The notes beneath the pieces are model-generated. The model was not told the DNA's origin, made no database searches, and worked only from the letters and a program-made list of their open reading frames with translations. From NCBI GenBank assembly GCA_017505785.1, contig JAFVOQ010000003.1:1-57154 (forward strand): a DNA stretch of 57,154 nucleotides. Direction: 5' to 3'. This document shows, piece after piece, positions 43,049 through 52,686 of the stretch. The translations under genes and the position numbers were made by a program. Source of the stretch: Clostridia bacterium (GTDB taxonomy: Bacteria > Bacillota > Clostridia > Oscillospirales > CAG-272). The first letter of the stretch is position 1; every line of letters begins with the position of its first letter.

Positions 43049-44212
43049 ATGATGCATGCCTCAGAGATGTTTCCAACGGTGATGATCCTTGGCTCCACAG
43101 GGTCTGTGGGGGAGCAGGCAATCGATGTTGCAAAGCAGCACGGCATTCGCGTGACGGCACTTTGCGCGCATAAAAATTTTCAAAGAGTTGCCGAGCAGGC
43201 AAGGGAGCTGCACGTTACCGCCGCCGCTATGACAGATGTGCAAGCGGCGGCGGCACTCCGCTTGTCACTTGCCGATACCGATATTAAGATTTACGGCGGT
43301 GAGGAAGGGCTTCTTGCTATGATAGAGGAGGTGCCTGCCGAATTTGCAGTAAATGCGATCCTCGGTGAAGCAGGGCTTCGCCCTACGCTCTCGGTGCTTT
43401 CCTCGGGCAAGCATCTTGCCCTTGCGAATAAGGAGAGCTTGGTGGTGGCAGGAGAGCTTGTTATGGCAGCGGCAAAGGAGCGCGAACTTAGGATCACACC
43501 TGTTGACAGTGAGCATTCCGCCATTTTTCAAGCCCTGCGTGCAGGCAATGAACGCGAAATTAAGCGTTTGATACTAACCGCCTCCGGAGGACCTTTTTTT
43601 GGCAAAAAAAGAACCGAACTTTCGGATATTACGGTTGATGATACCTTAGCGCACCCTACTTGGCAAATGGGTGCTAAAATTACGGTGGATTCTGCAACCC
43701 TCATGAACAAGGGCTTTGAGGTCATTGAGGCGGCGCATCTTTTCGGCGTTCCCGCCGATAAAATTGACGTGGTGGTTCACCGTGAAAGTATAATTCACTC
43801 CATGGTCGAATACATTGATAACAGCGTGATCGCGCAAATGTCCGTGCCCGATATGCGCCTTTGCGTGCAATATGCGCTGACGGCACCGCACCGCACCGAG
43901 GCGGTGATCCCACAGCTCGATCTTTTGCAGGTGGGCAAGCTCACCTTTGCCTCGCCCGATACCGAAACCTTTCCTTTGCTATCGCTTGCCAAAAAGGCGT
44001 TTTCGCTGGGTGGAGGTACGCCCGCGGCACTCAATGCCGCAAACGAGATCGCGGTGGCTGCTTTTCTTTCTCGCCGTATTTCCTTTCTCAAATTATCCGA
44101 TACGGTGTTGCGCGTGACCGAGGATATGCCGCATGCGGCAGGGGCGCACACACTTTCACAGATCCTTGACATCGACCGGGAAGCAAGAGAGCGCGCTTTG
44201 GCATTGATTTGA
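43049..44212 (+). CDS. dxr: 1-deoxy-D-xylulose 5-phosphate reductoisomerase
   Basis: It rearranges and reduces DXP to MEP with NADPH, the second step of the MEP pathway. The protein has about 387 residues: the NADPH motif GSTGSVG (15-21), NKESLVVAGELV, PVDSEHSAIFQAL with acidic metal ligands, TASGGPF, and HPTWQMGAKITVDSATLMNKG. The start is uncertain: ATGs at 43049, 43052 and 43067 are in frame and none has a strong ribosome site; the first is taken because it couples to the cdsA stop. Confidence 0.96.
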   Translation: MMHASEMFPTVMILGSTGSVGEQAIDVAKQHGIRVTALCAHKNFQRVAEQARELHVTAAAMTDVQAAAALRLSLADTDIKIYGGEEGLLAMIEEVPAEFAVNAILGEAGLRPTLSVLSSGKHLALANKESLVVAGELVMAAAKERELRITPVDSEHSAIFQALRAGNEREIKRLILTASGGPFFGKKRTELSDITVDDTLAHPTWQMGAKITVDSATLMNKGFEVIEAAHLFGVPADKIDVVVHRESIIHSMVEYIDNSVIAQMSVPDMRLCVQYALTAPHRTEAVIPQLDLLQVGKLTFASPDTETFPLLSLAKKAFSLGGGTPAALNAANEIAVAAFLSRRISFLKLSDTVLRVTEDMPHAAGAHTLSQILDIDREARERALALI

Positions 44213-44240
44213 TCGCGCTCGTTTAAAATAAGGAGAATTT

Positions 44241-45371
44241 ATGTTAACTCTTTTGTATGTTTTGCTCGCCTTACTGGTGTTTGGCTTACTCATTATGATC
44301 CATGAGCTCGGGCACTTTCTTGTGGCGCGTGCTTGCGGTGTCGGCATTCGTGAGTTTTCTATTGGTATGGGTCCCAAGATCTTTTCCTGGAAGGGGAAAA
44401 AGTCATTTGGAGCAGCAAGCAAGCCAAACGCTTTGCGCAATGCCGAAGAAAACGGGGAAGCTATCCCTCTCATTAAAACGGAACAGGACGAGGAAACGGT
44501 AACGCAGTATTCGCTTCGCGCATTTCCGATCGGCGGTTACGTCAGCATGGTTGGCGAGGATGAGGAATCAGATCTCCCCACATCCTTTCAGACAAAAAAG
44601 GTGTGGCAAAGAATTTTGATCGTTTTGGCAGGTCCCGTAATGAACGTACTGCTTGGCTTTCTTTTAATGACGGTTTTGGTGCTTTCCACACCTCAGCTTG
44701 CCTCTACAACGATCGGTGCCTTTAACGAGGGCGCAACCAGCCCCCAATACGGCTTGCAGATCGGCGACCGTGTGACGCACGTCAACGGCACGCGCGTGTT
44801 TACGGGCAACGAGCTGGTATATGAGATCTTGAACGACGGCTATGAGCCTGTTGATCTCACCGTTGTGCGCAACGGCGAAACGCTTGAGCTTGCCGATGTG
44901 ATTTTTCCCTCGCTTGTCAGTGAGGGGGTGAATTTCGGCTCTGCCGATTTCCGTGTATATGCAGAGCAAAAGAGCTTTGGAAATATTGTAAAGCATAGCT
45001 TTTCGCGCTCGGTTTCCACGGTCAAGATGATTTTTGATCAGCTTGGCGATATGATCGGAGGCAGATATGGGATGAATGCCGTTTCAGGTCCTGTTGGTGT
45101 GACCGAGGGTATGGTAACCGCGGCGAAATCCGGTGCAACCGATTTTCTTTACCTGGTAATTGTTATCACCGTTAATCTCGGTGTCTTTAATCTTTTGCCC
45201 ATTCCGGCACTCGACGGCGGCAGACTGCTGTTTCTGGTGGTGGAGGGCGTTACCAGAAAACCTGTAAATAAAAACATCGAAGGATATATCCATTTTGCGG
45301 GGCTGATGATCTTACTTGCCTTAATGGCGGTCATTTTCTGTAAGGATATAGCAGGCTTGTTTGTGAGATGA
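44241..45371 (+). CDS. rseP: Site-2 zinc metalloprotease RseP/RasP
   Basis: An intramembrane protease that clips anti-sigma factors and signal-peptide remnants. The 376-residue protein has the zinc motif His21-Glu22-x2-His25 (HELGH) in the first membrane helix, a central PDZ domain (about 165-245, with GLQIGDRVTHVNG), and the third-ligand motif LLPIPALDGGRL near the C-terminus. AAGGAG precedes the ATG. The end overlaps ispG by four bases (ATGA). Confidence 0.96.
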   Translation: MLTLLYVLLALLVFGLLIMIHELGHFLVARACGVGIREFSIGMGPKIFSWKGKKSFGAASKPNALRNAEENGEAIPLIKTEQDEETVTQYSLRAFPIGGYVSMVGEDEESDLPTSFQTKKVWQRILIVLAGPVMNVLLGFLLMTVLVLSTPQLASTTIGAFNEGATSPQYGLQIGDRVTHVNGTRVFTGNELVYEILNDGYEPVDLTVVRNGETLELADVIFPSLVSEGVNFGSADFRVYAEQKSFGNIVKHSFSRSVSTVKMIFDQLGDMIGGRYGMNAVSGPVGVTEGMVTAAKSGATDFLYLVIVITVNLGVFNLLPIPALDGGRLLFLVVEGVTRKPVNKNIEGYIHFAGLMILLALMAVIFCKDIAGLFVR

Positions 45372-46453
45372 ACTACAATGACGTAAGAAGAAGGGCAAGG
45401 AGCGTAGCTGTTGGCGGCGTTATGCTTGGCGGTAACGCCCCCATTGCCATTCAGTCTATGACCAATACCGATACGCACGATTTTGAGGCTACACTCGCAC
45501 AAGCGCGAGCCCTCAGGGATGCGGGCTGTGATATTCTGCGCCTTACCGTACCCGATGTGGCGGCGGCAGATGTCATGTATCGGTTGAAAAACGCGGATAT
45601 CGGCATGCCATTGGTCGCCGATATTCATTACGATTACCGCGTGGCTATTCGGTGTGCCGAGGTGGGCGTTGATAAAATTCGTATCAATCCCGGTAATATC
45701 GGAGGCGAGGAGCGTGTGCGTGCCGTAGTTGATGCGTGCAAGCGTCGCCACGTGCCGATCCGCATTGGTGTGAACGGTGGTTCGCTTGAAAAGCATATTT
45801 TGGAAAAGTATGGCTCGCCCACAGCCAAGGCACTTTGTGAAAGTGCGCTCTATCACATTTCCTTACTTGAAAAATACGATTTTTATGATACCGTGATCTC
45901 CATAAAGGCATCTGACGTGCCCACTATGATCGCCGCCAATCGCCTACTTGCCGCATCGTGTGAGTATCCCATTCACTTGGGTGTGACCGAGGCGGGGAAC
46001 AAGGCGCGCGGTAGCATCAAAAGTGCGATCGGTGTGGGAGCACTCCTGGCTGACGGAATCGGTGATACGGTGCGCGTGTCCCTGACAGCCGACCCTACCG
46101 AGGAGATCGGTGCGGCAAAAAATATCCTTTCCGCGCTCGGCATCAAGGGACAAAGCGGTATGAATATTGTCAGCTGCCCCACGTGTGGCAGAACAAAGAT
46201 CGATCTTATCGAGCTTTCGGCGCGCTTTGAAAAAGCGGCGGGCGAGGCGGGGCTCTTGGAGCTGCCTATTCACGTGGCACTTATGGGCTGTGCCGTAAAT
46301 GGCCCGGGTGAAGCAAGAGAAGCAGATATTGGCATTTGCGGGGGCGCGGGAGAAGCACTTCTCATTGCCCACGGCGAGATCATCGACAAAATTCCGGAGG
46401 ATCAGGTTATTGATCGATTGATCGCGGAAATTAAAAAAATAAGCAAGATGTAA
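45368..46453 (+). CDS. ispG: 4-hydroxy-3-methylbut-2-enyl-diphosphate synthase
   Basis: It reduces MEcPP to HMBPP using a [4Fe-4S] cluster, late in the MEP pathway. The 361-residue protein has the TIM-barrel part with PIAIQSMTNTDTHD and VADIHYDYRVAI, and the cluster ligands Cys270, Cys273 (CPTCGR) and Cys308 in MGCAVNGPGE. It overlaps rseP by four bases. An intrinsic terminator lies right after its stop. Confidence 0.97.
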   Translation: MNYNDVRRRARSVAVGGVMLGGNAPIAIQSMTNTDTHDFEATLAQARALRDAGCDILRLTVPDVAAADVMYRLKNADIGMPLVADIHYDYRVAIRCAEVGVDKIRINPGNIGGEERVRAVVDACKRRHVPIRIGVNGGSLEKHILEKYGSPTAKALCESALYHISLLEKYDFYDTVISIKASDVPTMIAANRLLAASCEYPIHLGVTEAGNKARGSIKSAIGVGALLADGIGDTVRVSLTADPTEEIGAAKNILSALGIKGQSGMNIVSCPTCGRTKIDLIELSARFEKAAGEAGLLELPIHVALMGCAVNGPGEAREADIGICGGAGEALLIAHGEIIDKIPEDQVIDRLIAEIKKISKM

Positions 46454-46477
46454 AACGGCGATCCTCGCCGTTTTTCT
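46452..46477 (+). terminator. Short terminator between ispG and polC
   Basis: Stem AACGGCGA/TCGCCGTT (extended by A-T pairs) with a three-base loop and TTTTTCT. It begins at the ispG stop and lies 30 bases before the polC start. Confidence 0.85.
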
Positions 46478-46506
46478 CTAAAAGTCCGATCGAAAGAGGT
46501 TAAAAA

Positions 46507-49500
46507 ATGGCGGGAAAAAGTTTACTTGAAATTTTTTATAAATATCATCCCGAAGCATCGGATGCGGCTTGGCTGAAAGAGGCGACGGATATTGCACTTC
46601 GCGCCGATAAGGAAAACCGCATGATCGAGGTGCGCGCAAGCTTTCCCGAGCCGATCCGCAAGAGTGTGCTTTATCGCGTGGAGGCAGAGATCGCACGGGC
46701 GTATGAGCTTTCGCTCGTGCGTATTTTGCCGCGCTATCCCGCAACGTTTTTTGGCGAAACTTATATTGCGGAGCTACTGGAGGAGGCACAGCGCATCGGC
46801 ATTGTTGCGCGCGGATTTTTCCATTCCTATAAGGCAAGCCTTGACGGCGATGCTCTTATCATTGAGCTGCCCTATGTCGAAAACAGCCTGCAATTAATGG
46901 AGCTCGGCAAAACCCCCGATGTGATCTCGGGTATCATTCGCAGTGAATTTGGACTTCACTATAAGGTGGAGATCCGCCATTCCGAGGAGCTTGCCGCAAG
47001 CTACCGCTATAGCGGCTCAGAGGAGCTGGCTGCGATCGACGCGCAAATACGCAAAAGCAGCCTCGCTTATGAGCGTGCCCAACAGGGGCGCGGCAGCGGA
47101 GGAGAGGCGGAGGAAAGCACCGGTTCCTTAGCACCTGTGGGGCAGCGTGTGATGTCCCTGCTCGGCGAGGTTGGCGAAGCAAGGGTTGAGGAGGGCATTT
47201 GCACCGTCGGTATTTACCGCTTTGATATTTCCGCGCCCGAATATTCGATCGGCACACAGTTTGACATTCGCCCCACTCCCATTGCCCACATCACACGCCC
47301 TGTACGCGGTATTGTGGTTTTGGGTGAGGTGTTTGGCTATACCGAGGATACCACGCGCGACGGCACCAAATTCAATATTAGCTTTGGCGTCACGGACGGC
47401 AATTCCTCGCTCACGGTCAAAAAATTCGGCATGAATGCCGAGGATAAGGAGGCACTTTGTGCAGTTGTGCGAAACGGTGCCGCCATTGCCATGCGCGGCT
47501 ATGCCAAGCATGACGTGCACAAGGATGTAGAGGATCTTGATCTGACCTTCTATTACAGTGATATTGCGGCTGTGAAAAGGGTAGAGCGTGAGGACAATGC
47601 GCCAAAGAAGCGCGTGGAGCTTCATCTTCATACCACCATGTCCGCCATGGATGCGCTGATCCCCCCCGATGTGGCGGTGAAGCAGGCGCACAAATGGGGA
47701 CACCCCGCCGTAGCAATTACCGACCACGGTAACGTACAAGCCTATCAGGAGGCAATGCTGGTTGCCGAAAAGCTGGGGCAAAAGGTGATTTACGGTATGG
47801 AGGCATATTTTGTCAACGATACCGCCAGTGCTCTGTACGGCAGCTATAAGGGCGGATTTGAGGATGAATTTGTGGTATTTGACATCGAAACCACGGGCCT
47901 TTCAAACCGCACCTGCGGCATTACCGAGATCGGTGCCGTAAAGGTGAAAAACGGAGAAATTTTGGCGCGCTATAATACCTTTGTGAACCCTGAAATGCCC
48001 ATTCCCGAGGAGATTGTGGAGCTGACGGGCATCACCGATGAAATGGTGAAGGATGCAAGGGTCATAAAGGATGTTTTGCCCGAGTTTTTTGGGTTTGTCG
48101 GAAACAGACTTTTGATCGCGCACAATGCGGATTTTGATATCGGCTTTATCCGTGCGGCGGCAAAGAATAACAACCTGCCGTTTGAAAACGCCTATCTTGA
48201 TACCGTCGCGCTTTCGCGGCATCTCAATACCGATCTCAAAACGCACAAGCTTGATACGCTTGCCAAATATTTTAATCTCGGCGAGTTCAACCACCACCGC
48301 GCCTGTGATGATGCCGAGATGCTTGCCATGATCTATTTTAAAATGCAGGAGAAAATGCAGGCTGCGGAAATTCGCAACTTTAGCGACCTGCAAAACGATA
48401 TGAGTGCCGCGGCGGATCCGCTTCGATTGCCACCATATCACCAGATCTTGTTGGTGAAAAACAAGGTCGGGTTGAAAAATCTTTATAAGCTTGTTTCCTA
48501 TGGCTATCTTGATTATTATCGCAAGGTGCCGCGTGTGCCGAAAACCGTACTCGAAAAGCACCGAGAGGGGCTGATCGTCGGCTCGGCGTGCGAGGCGGGC
48601 GAGCTGATGCGTGCGATCATTGACAATAAGCCCGAGAGTGAGATCGAGGAGATCGCCAAGTTTTACGATTACCTTGAAATTCAACCGATCAGCAATAACC
48701 GCTTTATGGTTGCGGAGGGTAAGATCGCAAATGACGAGGGCCTGCGTGACCTCAACCGCCGCGTGGTAGCGCTTGGAGAAAAGCTTGGTATTCCTGTGGT
48801 GGCTACGTGTGATGCCCACTTTTTAAACGATGAGGATGAGATCTTCCGTAAGGTGCTTGTGAGCGTGAAATTTAAAAACGAGGATCAAACCTCGCATCTT
48901 TACTATCGCACCACCGAGGAAATGCTTGAGGAGTTTGCGTATCTGGGAGAGGAAAAGGCGTATGAGGTGGTCGTTACCAATACCAATCTCATTGCCGATC
49001 AGATCGAGGGGGATATCAGACCCTTCCCGAAGGGCACCTTCACACCAAATATGGAGGGGGCAGAGGAGGATCTTCAACGCATCTGCTATGAGCGTGCAAA
49101 ATCCATGTACGGTGATCCCTTGCCCGATATTGTGAGTAAACGCCTTGATAAGGAGCTTAGCTCAATTATCAAAAACGGCTTTGCCGTGCTTTACATGATC
49201 GCGCAAAAGCTGGTTTGGTACAGCGAGAGTCAAGGCTATCTTGTGGGCTCGCGCGGTTCGGTCGGTTCATCGTTCGTTGCCTCTATGGCAGGTATATCCG
49301 AGGTAAATCCGTTACCGCCGCACTATTGGTGCCCGAAGTGCCGACACAATGAATTTGATGTGCCTGCCGGTATTGGCTCGGGCTTTGATCTGCCCGATAA
49401 GATGTGCCCCGTGTGCGGCACCAAAATGAACAATGACGGGCACGACATTCCGTTTGAAACCTTCCTTGGCTTCTATGGCGATAAATCTCCCGATATCGAC

Positions 49501-50910
49501 CTTAATTTCTCGGGCGAGGTACAGGGGCGCGTGCACAAATACACCGAGGAGCTGTTTGGTGCCGAAAACGTATTCCGTGCAGGCACGATCGGCGGTATTG
49601 CCGATAAAACGGCATTTGGATTTGTACTTAAATACATGGAGGAAAAGGGTATCTCCTTGCCGCGTGCTGAGGTAAATCGTATTGCAGCGCATTGCGTGGG
49701 TGTAAAGCGCTCTACGGGACAGCATCCCGGCGGTATTGTGGTTGTACCGAAGGAATACGAGATCTACGATTTCTGTCCCGTGCAGCACCCCGCCGATGAT
49801 CCCAATTCCGATATTGTCACCACGCACTTTACCTTTGAGTATTTGCACGATACGCTCCTGAAGCTTGACGAGCTCGGACACGATATTCCTACCAAATATA
49901 AGTGGATCGAGCGTTTTTCCGATACGAGCGTGATGCAAGTGCCGATGAATGACCCCGCCGTGTATGGGCTTTTCCTTTCCACCAAACCTCTTGGCATCAG
50001 TCCCGAGGATATCGATGCCCAGCTTGGTACTTACGGCTTGCCCGAATTTGGTACAAGGTTCGTTATGAAAATGGTGGAGGAGGCAAAGCCTCGCTCCTTT
50101 GCAGACCTGTTGCAGATATCGGGACTTTCGCACGGTACCGACGTTTGGGTGGGGAACGCACAGGACCTCATCAAGGAGGGAATTTGCGATATTTCTCACG
50201 TGATCGGCTGTCGTGACAATATCATGAATGACTTGATCCGCTACGGACTTGAAAACGCGTTGGCATTTAAAATTATGGAAAGCGTGCGTAAGGGCAGAGG
50301 TCTTACCCCCGACTGGGAAGCGGATATGCGCGCACATAACGTGCCCGAGTGGTATATTGGCTCCTGCAAAAAGATCAAGTATATGTTCCCCAAGGCGCAT
50401 GCCGCCGCATACGTTATGTCGGCAATCCGTCTTGGCTGGTATAAGGTACATATGCCGCTGGCATTTTATGCCGCTATGTTTACCGTTGCTCCCGGAGGCT
50501 TTGATGCCGCAATCGTTATGGGCGGTAAATCCAAGGTGGTTGCAACCATTAAGGATATCGAAAGGCGTGGCAAGGAGGCATCTCCCAAGGAGCAGGCTTC
50601 GGTTTCTACCTTGCAGCTCATCAACGAGTGCATGGCAAGGCGTATTCGCTTCTTGCCCGTGGATATCGAAAAATCCGATGCACGTGCATTCCTGCCCGAA
50701 AACGGGGCTATTCGCATGCCCTTCTCGGCATTGGCGGGTGTTGGTGAAAATGCCGCCGAAAGTATTGTGGCAGCGCGCAATGAGGAGCCCTTTTTCTCGG
50801 TGGAGGACATGCAGATCCGCGCGGGACTGAACAAAAAGGTTGTAGAAACCTTGCGCAATGCCGGCGTGCTTGACAGCATCAACGAAACCGATCAATTATC
50901 CTTTTTCTGA
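46507..50910 (+). CDS. polC: DNA polymerase III subunit alpha, PolC type
   Basis: The leading-strand replicase of low-GC Gram-positives, with built-in proofreading. The 1467-residue protein has an N-terminal region, an OB domain (about 240-345), a PHP domain split around the exonuclease (HLHTTMSAMDALIPP near 371), and the DEDD exonuclease beginning VVFDIETTGL (about 456-465). The polymerase core has GSRGSVGSSFVASMAG (about 915), a CxxC zinc pair (CPKC, CPVC) and the acidic PDIDLNFSGE (about 994). A C-terminal helical region closes it. GAGGTT precedes the ATG. A terminator lies upstream. Confidence 0.98.
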   Translation: MAGKSLLEIFYKYHPEASDAAWLKEATDIALRADKENRMIEVRASFPEPIRKSVLYRVEAEIARAYELSLVRILPRYPATFFGETYIAELLEEAQRIGIVARGFFHSYKASLDGDALIIELPYVENSLQLMELGKTPDVISGIIRSEFGLHYKVEIRHSEELAASYRYSGSEELAAIDAQIRKSSLAYERAQQGRGSGGEAEESTGSLAPVGQRVMSLLGEVGEARVEEGICTVGIYRFDISAPEYSIGTQFDIRPTPIAHITRPVRGIVVLGEVFGYTEDTTRDGTKFNISFGVTDGNSSLTVKKFGMNAEDKEALCAVVRNGAAIAMRGYAKHDVHKDVEDLDLTFYYSDIAAVKRVEREDNAPKKRVELHLHTTMSAMDALIPPDVAVKQAHKWGHPAVAITDHGNVQAYQEAMLVAEKLGQKVIYGMEAYFVNDTASALYGSYKGGFEDEFVVFDIETTGLSNRTCGITEIGAVKVKNGEILARYNTFVNPEMPIPEEIVELTGITDEMVKDARVIKDVLPEFFGFVGNRLLIAHNADFDIGFIRAAAKNNNLPFENAYLDTVALSRHLNTDLKTHKLDTLAKYFNLGEFNHHRACDDAEMLAMIYFKMQEKMQAAEIRNFSDLQNDMSAAADPLRLPPYHQILLVKNKVGLKNLYKLVSYGYLDYYRKVPRVPKTVLEKHREGLIVGSACEAGELMRAIIDNKPESEIEEIAKFYDYLEIQPISNNRFMVAEGKIANDEGLRDLNRRVVALGEKLGIPVVATCDAHFLNDEDEIFRKVLVSVKFKNEDQTSHLYYRTTEEMLEEFAYLGEEKAYEVVVTNTNLIADQIEGDIRPFPKGTFTPNMEGAEEDLQRICYERAKSMYGDPLPDIVSKRLDKELSSIIKNGFAVLYMIAQKLVWYSESQGYLVGSRGSVGSSFVASMAGISEVNPLPPHYWCPKCRHNEFDVPAGIGSGFDLPDKMCPVCGTKMNNDGHDIPFETFLGFYGDKSPDIDLNFSGEVQGRVHKYTEELFGAENVFRAGTIGGIADKTAFGFVLKYMEEKGISLPRAEVNRIAAHCVGVKRSTGQHPGGIVVVPKEYEIYDFCPVQHPADDPNSDIVTTHFTFEYLHDTLLKLDELGHDIPTKYKWIERFSDTSVMQVPMNDPAVYGLFLSTKPLGISPEDIDAQLGTYGLPEFGTRFVMKMVEEAKPRSFADLLQISGLSHGTDVWVGNAQDLIKEGICDISHVIGCRDNIMNDLIRYGLENALAFKIMESVRKGRGLTPDWEADMRAHNVPEWYIGSCKKIKYMFPKAHAAAYVMSAIRLGWYKVHMPLAFYAAMFTVAPGGFDAAIVMGGKSKVVATIKDIERRGKEASPKEQASVSTLQLINECMARRIRFLPVDIEKSDARAFLPENGAIRMPFSALAGVGENAAESIVAARNEEPFFSVEDMQIRAGLNKKVVETLRNAGVLDSINETDQLSFF

Positions 50911-50917
50911 GGTTGCC

Positions 50918-51622
50918 ATGGAAATTCAGTATTTTGATCATCTCAATTCCACAAACGAAACGGCAAAGGCCGCCGCTATGGTGGGGGCCGCGCCCTTTTA
51001 TACTGTGGTTGCAAAGCACCAAAGCGCAGGAGTTGGCAGAATGGGGCGCAGCTTTGCCTCGCCCGAAGGCGGTACCTACTTCAGCACCGTGCTGCGCCCC
51101 AAGCTTGCGCGCCAAAAATTCGGCGCGATCACGCCGTTTTGCGCCGTTGCCGTACACCGTGCCATAACGGAGCTGACAGGCGTTTCACTTGATATCAAAT
51201 GGATCAACGATCTGCTTTTAAACGGCAAAAAGGTCTGCGGTATATTGGCAGTGGCAGGCGAGGATCAAAAGGGGGAGCCCTTTGTTGTGCTTGGGATCGG
51301 TATCAATACGGGGCGCGGCAATTTGCCTCCCGAGCTTGCAGATATTGCCACCTGCCTTCCTTATGATGATATTGAGGGATTGATTGGGCGCATCCTCTTT
51401 TGGCTGCAGAATTTTGAAAGCGAAATTATGGCAGGCTCGTGGGTGGAGTATTACCGTGCACATGCTTCTTGCCTTGGCAGTGCTGTAACTGTTATAAAAA
51501 ATGAGAGCAGCGCGTGTGCTACCGCGCTTGATATTGATGCTGAGGGTGGCTTGCTTGTGCTTTATGAAAACGGTACACGTGAGTTCTTACGCGGCGGTGA
51601 AATCTCTCTGCGCTTTCGCTAA
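50918..51622 (+). CDS. birA: Biotin-[acetyl-CoA-carboxylase] ligase without DNA-binding domain
   Basis: It joins biotin to the carrier domain of carboxylases. The 234-residue protein starts directly with the catalytic domain (QYFDHLNSTNETAKAAA) and has the biotin loop GVGRMGRSFASPEGG, then KWINDLLLNGKKVCGIL and a C-terminal SH3-like domain. The N-terminal winged helix of bifunctional BirA is missing, so it should not repress biotin genes. TGAGGTTG lies before the ATG, eight bases after the polC stop. Confidence 0.94.
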   Translation: MEIQYFDHLNSTNETAKAAAMVGAAPFYTVVAKHQSAGVGRMGRSFASPEGGTYFSTVLRPKLARQKFGAITPFCAVAVHRAITELTGVSLDIKWINDLLLNGKKVCGILAVAGEDQKGEPFVVLGIGINTGRGNLPPELADIATCLPYDDIEGLIGRILFWLQNFESEIMAGSWVEYYRAHASCLGSAVTVIKNESSACATALDIDAEGGLLVLYENGTREFLRGGEISLRFR

Positions 51623-51640
51623 TCGCACAATAAGACAACA

Positions 51641-51677
51641 ACCGACATAATCTATCAGTAAGAGGGATTATGTCGGT
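51641..51677 (+). other. Inverted repeat after birA
   Basis: Arms ACCGACATAATC (51641-51652) and GATTATGTCGGT (51666-51677) form a 12-bp stem with a 13-base loop. It has no following T-run but precedes a true terminator by 12 bases. Confidence 0.5.
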
Positions 51678-51688
51678 CATCGTATGAT

Positions 51689-51725
51689 AAAACCGATTTC
51701 GGATCGCCCGGAATCGGTTTTTTAT
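51689..51725 (+). terminator. Intrinsic terminator of polC-birA
   Basis: Stem AAAACCGATT/AATCGGTTTT with a GC-rich loop, then TTTATATC. It separates birA from dpaA. Confidence 0.88.
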
Positions 51726-51780
51726 ATCTGAAAATCCGATCTCCGACTTTTCTCACATCATTGTAAATGGGGAAAACGTG

Positions 51781-52686
51781 ATGTCTTTATATAAAAAAAT
51801 AACGGTTTTGGGCGGTGACCAAAGGCAAGCGGCTGTGGCTGCGTATTTTGCCTTAAAGGATCTTTCGGTTGGCGCATGGGGCTTGCCGCAGACGATCCTC
51901 TCGCCCCAGGTCACACTTTTTGAGGATTGGAAAAAGGCGGTGGCAGATGCAGACTTGCTGGTGTTGCCGTTGCCGGCTTCTCCGGATAGCAAGCATTTAA
52001 ACCTACCCCTGATGCAAAAGGAAGGGGAAAGGCCTCCGTGCATTCTTGATATCGTGAAGCAAATGCCGACAGGGACACTTGTAGCGGGTGGGAGAATCTC
52101 ACCCGTGATAAAAGAAATGATGCATGAAGCAGGCGTGCCATTTTTTGATTATTTTGAAAGTGAAGCTTTGCAGCAAAAAAACGCCATTCCGACAGCCGAG
52201 GGGGCAATTGAGGTACTGATGCGCGAGGTGCCTCGTACCGTAAATGGACTTTTGGTTGCGGTAACGGGCTTTGGCCGCGTATCACGCGCTCTTGTGAAGC
52301 TGTTGCTAGCCATGGGGGCAAGAGTCACCGTGGCTGCAAGAAAGCGCGAGGATATTTTATGTGCGCGCGCGTGGGGGTGCGACACGGTGCAGATCGACGG
52401 CAAGGAAACGCTGTTCTCGCTGGGTAAAGGGTTTGCGGTTGTTTTTAATACCGTGCCGCATTGCCTGTTTGATGAAGCGGTCCTCTCAAGGTTCTCTTGT
52501 GAAACCTTGATCATTGATCTTGCGTCAGCCCCGGGCGGGGTAGATGCAAATGCTGCAGATATATTGGGGATACGCGTGGTATGGGCGCTCTCCTTACCAG
52601 GGAAATATGCACCGATCACGGCGGGAGAGATCATTGCACAAACGATCCTTGCGCATTTAGAGAACGAGAGAGGGGGAGAGTTATGA
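51781..52686 (+). CDS. dpaA: Dipicolinate synthase subunit A
   Basis: In the mother cell it oxidises dihydrodipicolinate to dipicolinic acid with DpaB, for spore core dehydration. The 301-residue protein has an N-terminal Rossmann-like domain (VLGGDQRQAAVAAYF, with GDxR), the LPLPASPD segment, and an NAD(P) motif VTGFGRVSRAL (about 160-170), as in SpoVFA. The ATG at 51781 follows GGGGAAAACG; a GTG three bases earlier is possible. Upstream (51726-51780) there is no clear sigma-A promoter, which suits control by a sporulation sigma factor. Confidence 0.93.
   Translation: MSLYKKITVLGGDQRQAAVAAYFALKDLSVGAWGLPQTILSPQVTLFEDWKKAVADADLLVLPLPASPDSKHLNLPLMQKEGERPPCILDIVKQMPTGTLVAGGRISPVIKEMMHEAGVPFFDYFESEALQQKNAIPTAEGAIEVLMREVPRTVNGLLVAVTGFGRVSRALVKLLLAMGARVTVAARKREDILCARAWGCDTVQIDGKETLFSLGKGFAVVFNTVPHCLFDEAVLSRFSCETLIIDLASAPGGVDANAADILGIRVVWALSLPGKYAPITAGEIIAQTILAHLENERGGEL

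Noticed and set aside
49312-50895. A 527-codon minus-strand open frame opposite polC
   Set aside because: It lies entirely within the well-conserved PolC core on the other strand and matches no family.
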